From Acephala macrosclerotiorum (lineage: Eukaryota > Ascomycota > Leotiomycetes > Helotiales > Mollisiaceae): a stretch of DNA of 64,000 nucleotides. A program made the position numbers and the translations under genes. How positions within the stretch are numbered: the stretch's first letter is position 1; each line of letters begins with the position of its first letter. Of the stretch, positions 1-14,077 are shown one piece after another. The notes beneath the pieces are model-generated. The model ran no database searches. It was not told the origin of the DNA and saw nothing but the letters and a program-made list of their open reading frames with translations. The stretch spans positions 1 through 64,000 of the forward strand of contig MU119347.1 of NCBI GenBank assembly GCA_014904845.1, written 5' to 3'.

Positions 1-369
1 CGAAATATATTAATCGTAATTAATTATTTATTTTTAAATTATTAAAAAATATATTTTTATTTTTATTAAATAAAAAAATTAATATTTAATTATTTTTAAA
101 TTTTATCAAATAAAAAAATTAATATTTAATTATTTTCGATTTTCGATTATTAATAATAACGTTTATAATTTCTTTTGATTTATTAAAAAATATTTTTTTT
201 ATTTTTATTTTGAAATATATTAATATTTTTATAATTTTTTTTTTAAATATATAAAATTATAAAAATTTAAAATAATATTTTAAATATTTAATAAACGTAA
301 AAATTATATTTAATAAATATATTATTATTATTATTATTTAATTTTTTATTAAATATTTTTATTAATATT

Positions 370-677
370 TTTATTTATTTATTATTATATATATATAATA
401 ATATTATAATAATAATAATAAAACGTTTAATTTAATTAAAAAATATTATTACGAATTATATAATTCGTAATACGTAATTAAATTAATATTTAAAATATTA
501 ATATATAAAAATCAAATTTTTATAATAATTTTTTTTTTTAAAAAATAATAATAATATTTTTATCGTAATATAATTAATATAATTTTTTTAATAATTTTTA
601 ATATAAAAAAACTTTTTTATTAAATTTACGTCGAAAATTATAATAAACGTAAAATTTTATTATATTTTTTTTTTATT

Positions 678-700
<23 letters not shown>
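370..700. repeat. LTR-like repeat, copy 1 (heavily RIPed)
   Basis: Matches copy 2 over about 300 bases with differences that are mostly transitions or length changes in A/T runs. Against the less mutated copy 3, every G outside CpG has become A and every C outside CpG has become T in the block at about 455-510, while CpGs are kept. Confidence 0.6.

Positions 701-737
<37 letters not shown>
683..737. repeat. 55-nt poly-T tract
   Basis: An uninterrupted run of T inside the tail of LTR-like copy 1, continuing as T-rich DNA to about 780. A run this long is error-prone in sequencing, so the exact length is unreliable. Confidence 0.9.
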
Positions 738-739
<2 letters not shown>

Positions 740-3700
740 TTTTTTTTTTATTATATATTTATAATATTTTTTTTTTTTAATATAATATTTAATTTTTATT
801 ATTTTAATTTTTATTAATATATAAATTATTTTTAAATTCGTTTTAAAATATTTAAAATATATTATAAATATAATTTTTATTATATATTTTTTTATTTAAT
901 TAATTTTTCGAATTATTTTATTTATTAATCGAATTAAATTAAATTTTTTTTATTTAATCGATTTTTTAAAATATTTTATTTATTAATTAAATCGAATTAA
1001 TTATTATTATACGAATTATATAATCGTATTAATATTAATATTTTATTTTTAAAATTTGATTAAATTTTTTTTTTATTATTAATATTTGATATTATTTTTT
1101 TTATTTTAAATAAATTTTATTTATTATTTAAAAAAATTTTTATAATTATAAAAATTTTTAATTTTTAATTTTTATTTATTTATTTTTAATTTTTATAATT
1201 TTTATAAATTTTATATTTTAATTATATATATTAATTTATATTTATTTAAAAAATTTATTTATATTAATTGTTTTATATTCGAATTTAAAATTGTATTTTA
1301 TTTTATTTTTCGATTTTATTCGATAAAATATTTATAATTTTAAAAATAAATTTTATTAATTTTTAATTTTTTTTTTAAATTATAAATTTTTTTTTATTTT
1401 ATTTAATTTTTTTTTTTATTTTTTAAATTTTTTATTATTTTTTTTATATAAAATTAATATAAATTAAAAAAACAAATTATTATTTAAAAAAAAATTATTT
1501 TAAAAAAAAATTAATAAAACTTTTAAAAAATAAAAAAAATAAATTATATTTTTTTTTATTTTATAAATTTTATAAAAAGTTTTTATTAAAATATAATTAA
1601 AAATAAATTTATTATATTAAAAAAAAATAATATACGTATATAATTATTTTTAATATAATTATAAAATTTTTATTTAAAAAACAAATAAATATTAAAATTA
1701 TAAATAAAATAAATTTTATTTAATTTAAATACGATTTTAAATTTTTAAAATAATTATTAAATTTTTTAAAATTAATTAATTTTATAATAAATAAAAATTA
1801 TTAAAAAGATTTATATATAAAAATATTAATATTATTAAAAAGAAATTTAACGAAATCAATAATTAATAATTTTTAATAATTAAATAAAAATTATAAATTT
1901 TTTATTAATAATAATATATTTTTTATAAATGTATTAATTTTATAATTTTATAAATTTATTAAAATTTAACGATTAATATAAATTAATATTATTAAATAAA
2001 TAAATTAAAATTTTAAATAAATAATAAAAAATTTAATTTTTAAAATTATAAATAATAATTTTTAAAATTATAAATAATAATTTTAATTAAAATAATTTAA
2101 AAAATCGAATTTAATTTTTTAAATTACGTAATAATTTTCGTAATACGAATATATATTTATAAAAATATATACGTTTTATCGATTTCGATTATATTATTAA
2201 AATTAATTTAAAAAATTAAATTAAATTATAATAATATAAATTATACGTTTTAATAATATATTTAATTATTAAATCGTAAAATTAATATTAATTTTTATTT
2301 AAAATTTTTATATTGTTTAATATTAATAATTCGAATTTTATACGATATTTAATATTTTTTTTAATATTTTTTTAAAACTCGAAATTAATATTATATTTAT
2401 TAATATAAATATTTTATTTTTATTTTTAATTTATTTTTTTATTATTTAAATTATTCGAATTTTCGATTTAAATATTTTTATTATTACGATTAATATATTT
2501 ATATATTAAAAAAAATTTATTTCGAATATAATAAAATAATTATAATTTTAATTTAATAATTAAATATTATTAATATAATTATAATAAATTTTATATAATT
2601 CGTAAATTTTATATAATTTATAAATTTTAAATTAAAATTTTATTTAAATATTTTCGATTTTTATAAAATTTTTAACGTTTATAAAAAGATAATTAAATAT
2701 AATAATATTTTTAAATAAATTAATTACGTTTATTAATAAAACGTATTAATAATTTAATAATAAAAAATATTACAAATTAATAATTAAAAACTTGAAAAAG
2801 AATTTAAATAATAAAAATTAATTATAATATATATAAAAAATTTATATAAAAAATTTATTTTATTTGTAATTTATTTATAAAACGGTAATTTTTTTTTTAA
2901 ATATATATTTAAATATATATATTATAAAAGTTTTATACGTATATATAAATTAAATATTTATATTTATTATTTATTTAAAAATTAATTAATCGATAAAATT
3001 ATTAAAACGATAATAATTTCATTTTAAAATAAATATATAATTTTTATAATTAATATTTTTATTTATAATAATTTTATTTTATTTTATTTTATTTTTATTA
3101 ATAAATTAAAATTAATATTCGTATAATTTTATAATTTTTTTTTTTTATAAATATTTATTAATTTTATAACGATTATATAATTATATTCGATTTAAAAAAA
3201 TAATAATTTAATTTAAAAAATTTATAATTTAAATAAAAAAAAATTATATTTATTAATCGAATAATTCGAATTAAAATATTAAATAAACGTTTTATCGATT
3301 TAAAATTTAATAAATTTTTTTTTTTTAAATTTCGATTTAAATATTTATTTTTAAAATTTAATTTTTATTGAATTAAATAATATAATAAATATAATTTATT
3401 TTTCGAGTTTATTATTTATATTAATATTAAAAATTATATTAAAAAAAATCATAAAATAAAATTATAATTAAATAATAATAATATAAAAATTGTTTTATAC
3501 GTTTTTTTAAATAATATATTATTGAATTTTTTTATTAATAATAATTTTTTAATCGATATAATTAAATATATAATAATAAAAATTATTTTATTAACAATTA
3601 ATATAATTTTAAATAAAATATATTATTAATTAAATTTTATAATATCGAATTCAAATTTTGAAATAATAATATTTTTTTTAAAACGATCGAATTTTAATAA

Positions 3701-6700
3701 TTAAAATATTAATACGAATAATATTTTTTAAAAAATTATTATTATCGTTTTATATAGTTTTTTATAATTATAATAAAATAATAATTAAAATATTTTAATA
3801 AATTTTTATATAAAATTATTTTTTATTATTAAATTATTTTATAAATTATATTATAAATTATATATTAAAAACGTAAATATTTAATAAAATAATTATTTTT
3901 TAATTTTAAAAAATATTTAATTTAATTAATAAATTTAATAAATTTAAATCAATTATTATATTAATTTATAATATTAATAAAAAAAATTAAAAAATATAAT
4001 ATAAAAAACTTATAATTATAATAAAATTTATTTAAAAAAATTAAAAAATATATATATATTTTTATATAAAAAATATAATAATTATTAATTTAATTAATTC
4101 GATATTTTTTAATAATAATAAAAATTATTTTTCGTTTATTTTAAATAAATATATTATTATAATTTTTATCGATTTTAATTTTTTATTTTTAAAATTTATT
4201 TATTTATTTATTATTTTTAAAAAATAATTTTTTAATAAATAATTTTTTTTATTTTAATTATTATTATATTTTAATTTTTTATTAATCGATATTAATATAA
4301 AAATTGATTTTTTTTAAAAATAAAAAACGTAAAAAACGAATTAAAAATATTTTTATCGATAAAAAATTATAATAAATATTTTTAAAAAATAATAATATTT
4401 TAACAATTCGAATAAATATATTTTAAAAATTTTAAAATTATTTAAATTATATTTCGACGAATATAAATTTTTTTTTCAAATTATTAATAATATTTTTTTA
4501 AATTTATATTTATTTTAACGAGTTTAAATAAAACGATATTAATATTTAATAAAAAAATTATAATATATTTAATATACGAAAATTTAAAAACGTTTAAATT
4601 TATAAAATTAATTTTTTATATCGATTAAATATTATAATTTTCGAAATTTTTTATTAAAAATTATATTATTTTTAATATATTTTTTTTTATAATTAAAAAA
4701 ATAATATTAAGAATAAATTTTATTCGATTTTAATTTTAAAAATATATTAAATTATTTTTTTATAATGAATATATTTTTATATTTTAATAATATTTAATTT
4801 ATTATAAAAATTTTTAATAATTATTTATTATTTTAATAAATATAATAAAATTATATATTAATAATTTTATTTTTATTATAAAAAATATTTTAATATAAAA
4901 ATATCAAATATTTAAAAAAATATTTTAATAAAATCGTAATTTATAAATATTGAAATTAATAAAAAATTATTATTTTTAATTTTATTATATCGATTAATAT
5001 AATAATAATATATATATTATTAAATTTATTAAATTTTTATAAAATTTAATTTAAATAAATTAATAAAAATATTAATAATAATAATTTATTTTTTTCGTTG
5101 TCGTTTTTTAAATTTTAATTATAAAAAATCAATAATTAAATATTAAATATTCGTAAAAAAAATCGTTAATAAAATTTTAATATAAAATTTTTTTAATAAT
5201 AATAATTTAAATTTTTAATTTTTTTTTAAAATATATTATTCGATTTTTATATTAATAAATTAAATATTTAAATATTTATATATTATTATTATTATTATTA
5301 TATTTAAAATAAAAATTATTTTAAAATTTTTTATAATAATATTTATTATAATATATTATTAAATATTTAATATTAAAAAATCGTTATTTTATTTAATATT
5401 TCAAATATATTTTATAATTTATTAATTTAAAATTAATTCGTTCGAATTTTTAAAAATTATTTAATTAAAATTATATATATTTTAAATAAAAAATTTAATT
5501 AAATTACGTTATAATAAAAAATAATAATTCGTATAACGAATAAATTTATTTAAAAATAAAAAATAAAAATAAAAAAATAAAAAATTTAAAAATAATAAAA
5601 TTATATAAATAATATATAAAATAAAAATTTAAATTTTAAAATAAACAAATAAATATAATATAATATTTATAAATTATTATAATAAAATTACGTTTTATAT
5701 TTTCAAATATTAAACTTATAAATTATATATAATAATTTACGTTTCGATTACGTAAATTTAATTGTATTTAAAATTTTATTAATAAAATAAAATTATAATT
5801 AAAATAAATTTTAAAAAATAAATTTTAATTAAAATATTAAATTTTTAAAAAATTTAAATAAAAATATTTATATTTATATTTGAAATATAATATATAAAAA
5901 TTATTATTATTTCGAATTAAAAAATTATTAATATATAATTTTAAATAAAAAACGTAAAAAAAAAAAAATTATATATTTTTTAAATTTTATTATTAATTAT
6001 TCGATTATTTTATTATATTATTTAATTTTTTTATTTTTTTATTTTATTAATTTATATTTATAATAATATTTTTTTTATTGATTTTTTTTAATCGATATAA
6101 TATATTTATAAAATATAAAAAATATTTTATCGTTTTTTATAAAATAAATAATCTCGAGTATAAATACGAAAATAATAATTTAATAATAATAAATTTTTAT
6201 AATTTATATCGCGTATAAATAATTAAAATAAATAAAATAATTTTAAATTTATTATATTTAAAAAATTATATTATATTAATATCGTTAATATTATATAACA
6301 AATCAAATAAAAAAAATTTATATTATATCGATTAAATCGATTTTTTTTAAAAAACGCGATCGATATAAATTTAAAATTATATAATAAAAAATTATATTTT
6401 AAAATTATTTATTTTTATTATTTTTTAAAAAATTTATATTATTTACGTTTTTTTTATATAAACGTTTATATTATAAAATTTTAAAAAAATTTATTATATA
6501 TTATTATTAATAAATTTAAAAGTAATTTTTAATTAAATATTATTATTTTTAAATAAAATCGAATTTAAAAATATAAAATATTATATAATTTAAAATAATA
6601 TAAATTTATTTTTATTAATTATATTATTAATTATTTAATAAAAATTAAATTTTTTATTAAATATTATATATTAATAATTAATTATACATAGAAATTTCAA

Positions 6701-7097
6701 CGATTTTATAAAAATATATAATATAAAATTTATATAAAATTTAAATATTCGTTTTTTCGAAATTAAAAAATAAAATTATTTAATATAATTAATAAAAAAA
6801 AATATAAATTTCGTTTTCTTATTAGTTTCAAAATTCGATATAATTTTTAATTTAAATATAAACGTAATATTTAATAATATTATATTAAAAATAAAAATTA
6901 AATCGATTTTAAATATTAATATTATAATATTAAATAAATATATTTAAATAATAATAAATATAATTTATAAAAAAAATCGAATATAAATAATAATAAAAAA
7001 TTAAAATAATTAAAAAAGTTTAATAAAAAGATTATACGTAATAAATAAAAAAAAAATATATTAATAATTTATAATAAAAAATATTTTAATATAATTT

Positions 7098-7440
7098 ATT
7101 TATTTTTATTATTATATATATATAATAATATTATAATAATACTAAAAAGTTTAATTTAATTAAAAAATATTATTATAAATTATATAATTCGTAATACGTA
7201 ATTAAATTAATATTTAAAATATTAATATATAAAAATAAAATTCTCGTAATAATTTTTTTTTTTTAAAAAAAAAATAATAACGTTTTTATTATAATATAAT
7301 TAATATAATCTTTTTAATAATTTTTAATATAAAAAGATTTTTTTATTAAATTTATATCGAGAATTATAATAAATATAAAATTTTATTATATTTTTTATTA
7401 TATTAATTTTTTTTTATTATATTTTTTATTTTATTTTATA
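7098..7440. repeat. LTR-like repeat, copy 2 (heavily RIPed)
   Basis: Second copy in the same orientation as copy 1. It retains a few bases that copy 1 has lost, such as the ttctcgtaat block near 7,241-7,250 that it shares with copy 3, so the copies were mutated independently or to different degrees. Confidence 0.6.
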
Positions 7441-7639
7441 TTATTATCGAGTATATTATACACTTTAATATAAAAAGCGTTTACAAAAAAAAAAAACGTA
7501 AAATAATTTTATCGATAAAAATATATATTTTTAAAAAAAAAAAAACGATAATAAAAAATTCTCTTTATAAAAATAAAAAAACGTCGTTTTATTATTTTAA
7601 TTTCGTAAAAAATAAACTCGTAAATTTTAAAGTATTACT

Positions 7640-7787
7640 ACTATTTATTACGTATATATAGTAATATTATAATAATAATAAAAAATTTAATTTAATTAAA
7701 CAATATTACTACGAACTATATAATTCGTGACACGTGACTAGACTGGTGCCTGAGGCATCAGTATATAAAGATAGAATTCTCGTAATA
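7640..7787. repeat. LTR-like repeat, copy 3 (partial, almost unmutated)
   Basis: Same blocks as copies 1 and 2, but with normal G/C content in the stretch 7,725-7,787. It contains a CACGTG box at about 7,732, a tgcctgaggca imperfect palindrome and a TATATAAAG TATA-box-like motif at 7,762-7,770. Similarity to the other copies stops at about 7,787, so it is a fragment or solo LTR. It probably shows the ancestral sequence; the TATA-like block suits an LTR promoter. Confidence 0.6.
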
Positions 7788-7969
7788 TTTATTATAAAAT
7801 TAATAAAATATAATATATTAAAAAATTAATTAATTATAAAATATAAGCGTAAATAATATTTTAATATTAAAATAAAATTAATATAATTTTAAAAATTAAA
7901 ATATTTAAAAACATTTATTTAAATTTTAAATTATAATAATAAAATATAATTTAATTAATAATAAAATTA

Positions 7970-7970
<1 letters not shown>

Positions 7971-8010
<40 letters not shown>
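7971..8010. repeat. (ATA)n microsatellite
   Basis: About thirteen uninterrupted ATA/TAA units, just downstream of the least mutated repeat copy. A simple-sequence tract with no coding sign. Confidence 0.85.
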
Positions 8011-8011
<1 letters not shown>

Positions 8012-10800
8012 TAAATTTTAATATATTTTATTAAAAATAAAATATTATTAAAAAAAATATAACGATTTTTATAATATTTAAAAAACGAATTTTAATTTAT
8101 ATTATATTAAACTTTTTATAATAAAAATAATATTAATAAAAAATAATAAAATTTATATTATTTATTAATTTTAAATTATACGTTTTATTTTTCGATTTAT
8201 TATTTTATTAATAAAACGTAAATCGAATAATATTTATTTTAATTTTAATTATATTTTTATTTTTATTTTCGTTATTAATAAAATATTAATTATAAATTTT
8301 AATATTTATTATAAAAATTAATACGATAAATTTTTAACGAATTATATTAATAAATTAATAATATAAATAAATAAATTATAAAAAATAATAATTTTTTATT
8401 ACGAATTCGAAATTTCGTAATACGAATTTATAAAATAATAATAATAATAATTTTAATTTATTTTCAAAAAAAAGTTTTTTATATTTTAATTAATTATTAA
8501 TATATTATTTAATTACGAATTATAATTTTTAAAAAAAAAAATTCGAAATTTAATAAAAAAATTTTTAAAAAAATTTAAAAATATAAAAATTAATATAAAA
8601 ATTTAAATATATAAATTAATTTATTATCGTAAAAAAAATTACGAGATTTACAATAAAAATTGTAATTAAAATTAAAAAATAGCGTAAAAAAAAATTCGTA
8701 ATAATAAGAAAATAATTAAATTATAATAATAATAAATAATTTATTATTAGAATTAAAAAAAATATTATAAATATTTCGAGATTTTAAAAAATATATTATA
8801 TTTAAAATAAAAAATAATTAAATCAATAAAATTAATAATTTTAAAAAAAGTTTTATTATAAATATAATAAAATATATTTATTTATAAATAATTTGTAATT
8901 TTTCGTCAAAAAAAATTTATTATTAATTATTTATTAATAATATTAACGACTTATTAATAACGCGTATTATATAATAATTATATGTTTAAATTTTTAATAT
9001 TTAATAATAATCGATTAATAAATAAATTCGAACTAATAAAAATATTAAAATTTTCGATTTTCGAGCGATTATAAACGATTATAAATAGTATTTATATAAT
9101 TATATTTAATTAATTAAATCGTTTAATTTTTAAATATTTCAATTGAATTATAATTACTTATAATTAATTATAAACATTCGTAATTACTCGTATATAAAGT
9201 TTATAAATTTTACGTACGTAAACTTTATTTAAATAAATCGATTTTACGATTAAATTTTAAATAACGTTAATATTTTAACGAAAAATATTAAAATTTTCGT
9301 AATTTTTAATTTTATAATTTAATATTTTAATACGCGTTCAATAAATTTATTTAAAACTTTTATAATAAATTAAATAAATATTATAAATTATAAGTTTTAA
9401 ATATTTAAATATTTAATTTGAAATTAATACTATTAATAATATTTTAATATTATTAATATCGAATTAATACTATTAATATTAAATTAAAATAATCGATAAT
9501 ATTAATAATCGATTAAATTATTATTAATTTATTAATAACGTTATTAATATACGTATTTTTCGATAAAACGATTAATAAAAAATATTTATTTAATAATTTT
9601 TAAAAAAATTTAAAAATAAAATTTTAATTTTAATTTTATTACGTATTAAAATATTATTTTAATAAAAACAAATTATAAAAAAAAATATAATTATTATAAA
9701 AAAATAATTATAAAAAAATAAATTTAATAATATTTAATAAAAAATTTTAATTTTAAATTTTTAAATTATTTTATAAAAAAAATTAATATTCGTTATAAAA
9801 TCGTCGAATTTTTAATAAATTAATTAAATCGTTAAATTTAAATATTTCGATTAAATTTGATATTTTTTATTTATTTTAAAAATAATTCATATTATATAAA
9901 TAATACGTAATTTGAAAAAAATTAATATTAATTTTAAAATAAATAATTAATTATATATATAATATTTATTATAAAATTATTTAATATTAAAAAATAATTA
10001 TTAATTATAAATTTAATTTTTATTATTAAAAAATTATTATATAAAAATAAAATCGTATTTATTATTATAATTTTTATCAATTTAAAATTATTATTTATTA
10101 AAATACGAAAATTAAATATAAATATAATAATAAAATTAAAAAAATTATATTTAAATTATTAATAAATAAAAATATTTTTAATACGTTTATTAATACATTA
10201 AATAATATTAATATATTTTATAATTTATAAATAATAAAAATAATAAAAATTATAAAAAATTAAAAAATAATATTAATATTAATAATTTAAATTACAAAAA
10301 AAAAATATTTAAAAAAATATTATAAAAAATTATTTATTATTTATTAATTTTCTTAATAATAATATTTTTTAAATTTTTTTTATATAAGATTTTAATTTAT
10401 TTAAAAAATAAAAAAAAATAAAAAAAATTATTAATATTATTTTTTAATAAATTAATTATTATATTAATAATTATATTATTTTTATAAAAATTTTTAAAAG
10501 ATTAAATAAATATTTTTATTTGAAATATTAATAATTTTAATATTATAAATAAAAAAAAAAAAATTTTAAAATACGTAAAATAATATTTTTATATTTTTAT
10601 TATTTTACGTTTTATTTCTTATTATAAAAACTTTTTATTAAAATATTTAACTAAATATAATATTTTTTTAATATTTTTTATAATAATAATAATATTATTA
10701 ACGTTTTTAATAATAATTGTTATATAAATTTTAAAAAAAAAAAATTTTTAAATAAATATTCGTTTTATTAATATTTTTATTTATTTTTTTTTATTTATTT

Positions 10801-10815
10801 NNNNNNNNNNNNNNN
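10801..10815. other. Assembly gap (15 N)
   Basis: A run of 15 undetermined bases within the AT isochore, flanked by T-rich sequence. It marks a scaffold join or an unresolved homopolymer. The real gap size is unknown. Confidence 0.99.
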
Positions 10816-13800
10816 TTTTTTTTTTTAATATTTTTATTATATTTAAACGTTTAATTTTATATAATCGAATATTATTTAAAATATATTTATTATATTAATT
10901 ATAATATTCGTATTAAATTTAAAATATTAATAATAATTAAATTACGAAATTATATTAATTTTAATAATTTTTATTTATTTATTATTATAAATATAATATA
11001 ATAATAATAATATATTTATATATTTTTATATTTTTTAAAATAAAATTTATAAAAAATTTTATTTTTATTTTTTAATTAAAAATTTTAAAAAATTAATAAT
11101 AAAAAACGAATTTAATATTTATAATTTTTATATTAAAAAAGTTTTTAATTTATAAATATATTTAATTTATATTTTTATTATTATATAATTAAAAATATTA
11201 AAAAAGAATTTTAATATTAATATTAATAAATTAAAATTAAAATTTAATTTTTATAAAATATTTTAATAATTCGATTAAATAAAAAATAATAATTTTAAAA
11301 TTAAATTTTTTATTAAAAATAAAAATTATAAATTTCTCGAGAAATAATTTTTTTAATATTATATATATAATATTTTAAAATATTTTTTTTTATTAATTTA
11401 AATTATTTAAAAATTAAAAAAAAAAAAAAAAAATTTTAAAAAATTCGTTTTATTATAATAAATAAAAAAATATATAAAAAGTTTTAAAATTTTTAAAATA
11501 AAAAATTATTAATATATTTAATTAATAATAAAAAAATTAAATTAAATTAAATTTTTGTAATATTTTTTTAATATATATTCGTTTTTAAAAATATAAAATA
11601 ATAAAATAAATAATATTTTTAATTTAAAAATTTTTATTTTAAATTTAATTAATTATATTTTTTTACGAAATTTAATTTAATTTTAATCGAATTATAAATA
11701 ATTAATTTAAAATTTTTTAATTATAAAATTAACGTTTATTTATTATTTAAATATATTTAATTAATATTTTTTTTTTATATTATTATTATAAAAAATATAA
11801 TAATATTATATTAATCGTTTTATTAAAATATTAAATTAATAATAAATTTATAAAATTTATAATTAAATTTTTATTTAAATATTAATAATAATTATTAATT
11901 TATATTAATTTTATATACGTAATATTCGATCGATAATCGTATAATTAAATTTATATTTTTTATTATTTTTAATATTATTAAATAATTAATTAATTTAATA
12001 TTTAATATTAATAAAATTATTATTAATAAAATTATTATTATAAAATCTTTAAATTATTTTTTTATTATAAACTTTTTAATAAATTTTATTTGAATAAAAT
12101 TCGTTAAAAATTATATTAAAAAAAATATTAAAATTTTTAAACGAGTTTTCGAATATTTAAAATACGATTTATTAATTTTATATATATAATAAATATAAAA
12201 ATTAATTAATATTATTTAAATATAAATATAAAAAAAAAATTTATTATTTAAAATTTTTTTTTTTAAAACGAATAAATTATTTATTATTAAAATAATAATT
12301 ATATTTAATAATATTAAATATAAATAATACGAATAAATAATGATTTTTATTAATATATAAAATTATAAAACGATTATTATTATAAAATTATTTAAAAAAT
12401 TTATAAATTAATTATAAATTAAAAATATTATTAAAAAAATTTATAAAAAATAAAATAAAATTATAAAAACTTTAAAAAAAAAAATATTAAATATATTATA
12501 TTTAATAAAATTTTTAAAAAAAAATTTAATCAATTTAAATTAATATATTATATATTTTTATTTAAATTATTTAAAAAAATATAATATTTTATATAATATT
12601 ATTTATTTGAATTTATTTATTAATTATAAATAAATATTTATTAATAATTAATAAATATTAAAATTCGTATTTATATAATATTTATTATAAATTTTATATT
12701 AATAATTTTTTTAATTTTTTTAATATGTAATTAAATATTAATAAAAAAATTTTTATTAAAAAATCTTTAAATTAAAATTAATATTAATAATAATAATAAT
12801 TTATTATTAATCTCGAAATAAAATTTATTAATTTTAAAATAATATTAATTAATTATTAATAATTATTAATAATATTAAATAAAAATTAAAAAAATTAAAT
12901 CGATATTATTAAATTATTTTATTTATAAAAATTTTAATAATTCGATTAATAATTATTATATTTTAAATAATTAAATATTTAATTATTATTTTTTTATTAT
13001 TTTTTAATAATTTAATTTAATAATCGTATTTTAATATCAATATTTTAATATTTTTATATACGAATAATATTCGAAATTTTATTATTTTATTAATTTATTA
13101 TAATTAATTAATTTAAATTGTTTAATCGATTTATTTTGCAAAGTTTATTTTAAAAAATTTAAATACGAGTAATAATAATACGTAATTATATAAATAAATA
13201 AATAAATAAACAAATAAATAAATAAAATAAAAAATTATTAAATTTTAAATATTATATTTAATTAATCGCAATCGAGATTTTTAATATTTTTATACGAATT
13301 ATTTAATAGTACGTATTTACGTTTTATTAGTACTATTAATCCAATTTTAAATCTTTATTAAAAATTAATAACGTTAAAAAAATAAATTTATATTATTAAT
13401 TATTATTAATAAAATAAATAAATTTTAATTAATTTTAAAAAATACAAATAAAAAATATAAATTTAAAATCCTTTATAAAATATTTAAATTCGAAATTATT
13501 AATAATAAAAAATAAATTAAACGAGTAATTAAAAATAAAATTTAATTATATTTAAATTATATAATTTAATATATTTATTTTATATATTTTAAAATTAAAA
13601 TTTAAAAATTAATTAAAAAAATTTTATTAAAACAATTTTAAATTTAAAAACTTAAAAAAACTAAATTTAAAATTATATATATTATACGTAATTGTATATT
13701 TATTAATATTATAATATAATTTTTTTTTTTATAATAATTAATTTAATATATTTTATATAATTAAAAAAATATATATATAATCGATAAATATTATTATTTT

Positions 13801-14077
13801 ATTAATTAATTATTATTTTTTAAGTTTTTTAATACTAAATTTTAATATAGTAGTTTTCAAAAGTTCGTAGTAAGTATAGTGTAAATAGGGGCCCCGGTAC
13901 CGAAGCGGGCCGAGACCCTTGAATTTCCGCAACAGAAAACCGATATCATATTAGAAAGTCAGTTCAAGGCTGAGTTGGGTAAGCACTTTCAATCTTATAA
14001 CAACAAAAACCGACATCCTAGATTGTCCGTCCTGTGATGAGCGAATGCACACGTTCAATTGCCCCAAACCCAAACGA

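Larger units (their letters stand above)
370..7440. mobile_element. Decayed LTR-retrotransposon-like element (RIPed)
   Basis: Two copies of one repeat, at about 370-700 and 7,098-7,440, lie in the same orientation about 6.7 kb apart, a usual length for a fungal Copia or Gypsy element. Both share the blocks aaacgtttaatttaatt-like, tataattcgtaatacgtaat and taatataattaatataat, followed by a T-rich tail. The internal DNA is too mutated for gag or pol to be read. The LTR reading rests on spacing, orientation and the TATA-box-like block in the related copy at 7,640-7,787. A pair of unrelated dispersed repeats is the alternative. Ends are approximate because AT noise hides the borders. Confidence 0.45.
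1..13855. repeat. AT-rich RIP-saturated isochore
   Basis: About 13.9 kb made almost only of A and T. The G and C that survive lie mostly in CpG (for example tcga, acgt), while CpA and TpG are very scarce and TpA dominates. This is what RIP leaves after saturation, since its known preference is CpA over CpT and CpC, with CpG mutated least. No open frame of 60 codons exists here on either strand. The right edge near 13,855 is sharp: within about 30 bases the sequence changes to normal composition (a run of gggg/cccc at about 13,887). The isochore presumably consists of dead transposons and is probably heterochromatic; that part is inferred. Confidence 0.9.

Noticed and set aside
1..13855. CRISPR-like or satellite array in the AT-rich region
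   Set aside because: The apparent periodicity is only A/T simple sequence; no regular repeats with unique spacers, and the organism is a fungus.
1..13855. Mitochondrial DNA inserted in the nuclear genome, or a mitochondrial contig
   Set aside because: AT content would fit, but there are no mitochondrial genes, rRNA or tRNA-like folds, CpG is retained, and the border runs straight into nuclear genes.
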